Source: Polaromonas sp. (GTDB taxonomy: Bacteria; Pseudomonadota; Gammaproteobacteria; Burkholderiales; Burkholderiaceae_C). From it: 7,863 bases of DNA. The stretch's first letter is position 1, and each line of letters begins with the position of its first letter. The position numbers and the translations under genes were made by a program. The DNA is taken from assembly GCA_014376885.1 (NCBI GenBank), contig JACMQR010000018.1, positions 1-7,863 of the forward strand, read 5' to 3'. A model generated the notes under the pieces. The model saw nothing but the letters and a program-made list of their open reading frames with translations, was not told where the DNA came from and did no database searches. This document shows positions 5,914 through 7,863 of the stretch, piece by piece.

Positions 5914-6321
5914 TTACTTTGGCATGAGCACGGTGTCGATGGCGTGGATGACACCATTGCTGGCAGCCACATCAGCAGCCACGACTTTCGCGCCGTTGAC
6001 GGTTACGCCGCCCTCTGTTGCCATGGCCAGGTCGGTGCCTTGCACTGTTTTGACATGGCCAGCTTTCACATCGGCAGCCATGACTTTGCCAGCCACCACG
6101 TGGTAGGTCAGCACTTTGGTCAAGGCAGCCTTGTCGGCCAGCAATCCTTCGAGCGTGGCTTACGGAACTTTGGCGAAGGCCTCGTCCGTTGGCGCAAAAA
6201 CAGTGAAAGGGCCAGCGCTTTTGAGTGTTTCCACCAAGCCAGCAGCTTTTACAGCCGCCACCAATGTGGAAAAGTTTCCTGCTGCTACAGCGGTGTCGAC
6301 GATGTCATGAGTTGTTGTCAT
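5914..6321 (-). pseudogene. Fasciclin (FAS1) domain protein interrupted by an in-frame stop
   Basis: Read from ATG 6321 to the TAA at 5914-5916, this is a complete single FAS1 domain of 135 codons, the usual size of a bacterial one-domain fasciclin protein. Codons 1-53 give the first conserved box ([13 protein letters not shown], 37-49). Codon 54 is TAA (6160-6162). The same frame then continues with ATLEGLLADKAALTKVLTYHVV and ends with the second box (GVIHAIDTVLMPK). Relatives have a sense codon there, so a single change from GAA, CAA or AAA would explain it. FAS1 domains mediate adhesion or cell-surface interactions; no signal peptide is encoded, and no other start lies between ATG 6321 and the upstream in-frame stop. 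An intact-looking promoter and terminator flank it, so decay is very recent, or the stop is read through, or it is a sequencing error. Confidence 0.82.
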
Positions 6322-6356
6322 TGCGATGGTGTTTCTGGGTAAGATTATTTCAATCT

Positions 6357-6376
6357 CGCACCGAAAATGCGGTGCG
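6357..6376. repeat. Palindrome next to the fasciclin promoter
   Basis: CGCACCG and CGGTGCG (7-bp arms, 6-nt loop) begin directly after the proposed -10 box and cover the expected transcription start. The position fits a repressor operator or a hairpin at the very 5' end of the mRNA. Confidence 0.5.
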
Positions 6377-6405
6377 CTTTTAGTTTAGTAAAGACTCCGT
6401 GACAA
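6377..6405 (-). promoter_or_regulatory. Probable sigma-70 promoter of the fasciclin gene
   Basis: On the minus strand, TTGTCA (6400-6405, five of six consensus bases) and TAAAAG (6377-6382, four of six) are separated by exactly 17 bp, in an AT-rich stretch about 55 nt upstream of the ATG at 6321. Confidence 0.45.
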
Positions 6406-6419
6406 ATTCGCATTTAAGG

Positions 6420-6906
6420 TTATCGAACAATTGTTAATTGTGGTAACGCGGCGCAGGCCAGGTCCATCTTCAAATGAAACGGGGCTGGACAAACCGCTGC
6501 AATCGCTGCGGTGCTACCGCTCTTGATGGCCACCGCGCAGATCTTGAATTGCGAAATCTTGCCGCCCGAGTCCGGCCAGGCATGGGTTGGCATATTCACC
6601 GCTGCCATGCAGCAGACAAACCGACTGAATGCTGCGCTCTGCCTGCAGCGTTCCCTGACCACAGCGCACATGGATCGCCACCTCGCTGCAGCGCGACTGC
6701 ACCGTCCCCACATCGCCGGGCGCCAGGTTAAGGGCCTGCAGATCGGCGCAGCACAGCGAGGCCGTCGCCATCGGCTCGATGGCGTCTAGCACCGACGCGC
6801 GGCGCGTCATGCTGCCGGTGTGCCAGTGCTCGAGCTGGCGGCCGGTGATCAGGACGAACGGGTATTCGGCATCGGGCCGCTCGTTGGCCGGGATGATGCC
6901 GGCCGG
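6420..6906 (-). pseudogene. Degraded second copy of the fdhA 3' end
   Basis: From 6906 down to about 6490 this region is homologous to the last ~135 codons of the fdhA that stops at 7251. The translation contains IIPANERPDAEYPFVLITG, RQLEHWHTGSMTRRASVLD and SEVAIHVR, matching the molybdopterin-dinucleotide-binding domain almost residue for residue. Near 6635 the frame shifts by one base. The other frame then supplies the rest (FSRFVCCMAAVN ... GGKISQFKICAVAI), aligned to FIPFAYYEAAAN ... GKIPEFKYCAVAI in the intact copy. Several Cys replace Arg, Gly or Tyr, typical of unselected decay. Homology begins abruptly at 6906 with no upstream alpha-subunit sequence. The first in-frame stop after the homologous part is at 6420. 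By hand, 6808-6906 has about 11 mismatches against 7590-7688 without gaps, so the copies are clearly diverged. Confidence 0.85.
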
Positions 6907-7053
6907 GGGCCGGGCAGGACCTGCACCTGGGCCATCGACAGGTCGTCGGGCTGCTGGCCCTTGAGCTGGCTTTTGCGGCGCAGGCGCGCGCAGTTCATCC
7001 AGGCTCGCAAGGGTGACGGGCTGGACTTCGCTGGGCTGACCGAAAAGGTTCAT
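6907..7053 (-). pseudogene. Possible 5' remnant of a fused NAD-linked FDH beta subunit
   Basis: ATG 7053 opens a protein-like N-terminus, MNLFGQPSEVQPVTLASLDE. Around the GC-rich run near 6990 the good reading moves to another frame, RRKSQLKGQQPDDLSMAQV, then VLPGPRPA, before the sequence changes into fdhA-like DNA at 6906. The pattern K-G-x-Q-x-D ... L-x-G-x-R-P resembles the start of the fused 24/51-kDa-type beta subunit of Methylobacterium Fdh1B and Cupriavidus FdwB, as I recall those sequences; this is a weak match over a poorly conserved stretch. A two-base loss would explain the shift. If right, the beta gene was cut off after ~50 codons and joined to the end of an alpha gene. It could instead be the start of an unrelated gene. 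An open frame of 179 codons happens to run across the junction. Confidence 0.45.
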
Positions 7054-7250
7054 GGGCTGGCTTGCGAAAAATCAACGAACCTGGCAGTACAGCGTGCAAG
7101 ATGCCCTTCAGCCTTTTGCTACTGAATTTGTAGCCATTTGCGAACGCCAGGCTTTCGCAAGAGGCCTGTTTTATGCTCAAAAAGCCGCCACATTTTCTGG
7201 TTTTAACCAGTTCGCGCCAGCGCTAGCGACCTGTTGGCCTTGGGCCCTTT
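7054..7250. other. Intergenic spacer after fdhA with several small dyads
   Basis: No gene or T-tailed terminator is evident. It holds CTGGTT-TT-AACCAG (7197-7210); GCTAC-N7-GTAGC (7118-7134); the 8-bp palindrome CGCTAGCG (7221-7228); and a 9-bp inverted repeat CTTGCGAAA/TTTCGCAAG (7061-7069 and 7153-7161). Such GCTA-rich dyads followed by GCGC-like tracts resemble short dispersed repeats I associate with Comamonadaceae intergenic regions; that link is from memory. Confidence 0.4.
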
Positions 7251-7863
7251 TTACCCGTTGGCGACCTGCGCACCATAACCGGCTGCAACCGCTGCTGTTC
7301 CGCCCTGCCGTATCGCCACCGCGCAATACTTGAATTCCGGGATTTTCCCGAACGGGTCGAGAGCGGCATTGGTCATCAGGTTGGCGGCTGCCTCGTAGTA
7401 CGCAAACGGAATGAACACCGCGCCGGGCGGCGTGCCATCGTCGCGACGCACATGAATGGCAACGCTGCCCCGGCGAGACTGCACGGTGGCCACGTCGCCC
7501 GGCACCAGTCCGAGCGCGAGCAGATCGGCGCCGCACAACGAGGCCATCGCCATCGGCTCGAGCGCATCGAGCACTTCCGAGCGCCGGGTCATGCTGCCGG
7601 TGTGCCAGTGCTCCAACTGGCGGCCGGTGATGAGCACGAATGGAAAATCGGCGTCGGGTCGCTCGTTGGCCGGGATGATGTCGGCCGGCACCAGGCGCAC
7701 CCGGCCGTCGGCGGTGTCGAAACGGTCGATGAACACCGTGGGCGCACCGGGGTCGTCGGCGCTCAGGCATGGGTAGGTCACGCTCGATTCGCGCTCCAGG
7801 CGCTCCCAGGTGATGCCCGAGATGACCGCATGCATGGCGCGCCGCATTTCCTCGTAAACCGCC
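7251..7863 (-). CDS. fdhA: Formate dehydrogenase alpha subunit, C-terminal part (5' end outside window)
   Basis: The last 203 codons of a molybdopterin (Mo/W-bis-MGD) formate dehydrogenase catalytic subunit are visible, entering at the right edge and ending with TAA at 7251-7253. GITWERLERE near the start of the visible part, GRQLEHWHTGSMTRRSEVL, and the C-terminal PFGKIPEFKYCAVAI are hallmarks of the cytoplasmic, NAD-linked FdsA/Fdh1A group as I know it. This part is the MopB C-terminal domain that clamps the cofactor's dinucleotide. The catalytic Cys/Sec and the Fe-S domains lie upstream, outside the window. The enzyme oxidises formate to CO2. The reading frame is clean, unlike the nearby partial copy. 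Whether it is NAD-linked or quinone-linked cannot be decided from this fragment. Confidence 0.9.
   Translation of the reverse strand, partial: AVYEEMRRAMHAVISGITWERLERESSVTYPCLSADDPGAPTVFIDRFDTADGRVRLVPADIIPANERPDADFPFVLITGRQLEHWHTGSMTRRSEVLDALEPMAMASLCGADLLALGLVPGDVATVQSRRGSVAIHVRRDDGTPPGAVFIPFAYYEAAANLMTNAALDPFGKIPEFKYCAVAIRQGGTAAVAAGYGAQVANG

Noticed and set aside
6426..6435. AACAATTGTT palindrome downstream of the fdhA relic
   Set aside because: It is a 10-bp AT-rich palindrome with no promoter or gene partner beyond those already explained; easily chance.
6514..7053. A 179-codon uninterrupted frame joining the beta-like start to the fdhA-like tail, as if a novel fusion gene
   Set aside because: The middle of the frame is Ala/Pro/Arg-rich nonsense while another frame carries the protein-like sequence, and the fdhA part shifts frame before its natural end. 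The continuity looks accidental.

Overview
The window reads as high-GC chromosomal DNA of a betaproteobacterium, most likely Comamonadaceae (Polaromonas/Rhodoferax-like). This rests on recognised protein families and base composition, not on a database match. Its theme is formate oxidation: it lies between the 3' end of one formate dehydrogenase (FDH) and the start of a second FDH locus. Almost every gene is on the minus strand, so the biological reading order runs from high to low coordinates.

Right end (7863 down to about 6420). The last ~200 codons of a formate dehydrogenase alpha subunit (fdhA, FdsA/Fdh1A-like) stop at 7251. About 200 bp further on lies a scrambled relic. It joins what looks like the first ~50 codons of a fused NAD-linked FDH beta subunit to a degraded second copy of the fdhA 3' end. 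I read this as a second beta-alpha FDH operon collapsed by an internal deletion.

Middle (6420 to 5160). A one-domain fasciclin (FAS1) gene is complete except for an in-frame TAA at codon 54. It has a plausible promoter with an adjoining palindrome, and a good intrinsic terminator with a nine-T tail. It converges on the only plus-strand gene, an NlpC/P60 cell-wall hydrolase with a lipoprotein-type signal.

Left half (5145 to 1). This is the FDH accessory block, in minus-strand order: DUF3305 protein, DUF3306 protein (overlapping 8 nt), a small frameshifted hypothetical gene, a ~695-residue polyferredoxin, a TorD/DmsD-type chaperone, and, after ~200 bp, the small Tat-signal protein typical of FDH regions, whose 3' end meets the window edge. 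The structural genes of that second FDH presumably follow beyond position 1. The chaperone would fold the molybdoenzyme before Tat export. The polyferredoxin and DUF3305/3306 proteins would help in maturation or electron transfer; their exact roles are not established.

Four loci look damaged (fdhA copy, beta-subunit start, fasciclin, hypothetical). The fdhA copy and beta relic are old decay. The other two are single-event lesions that could be real mutations or sequencing errors. I found no tRNA, rRNA, CRISPR array, insertion sequence or unmistakable novel system.
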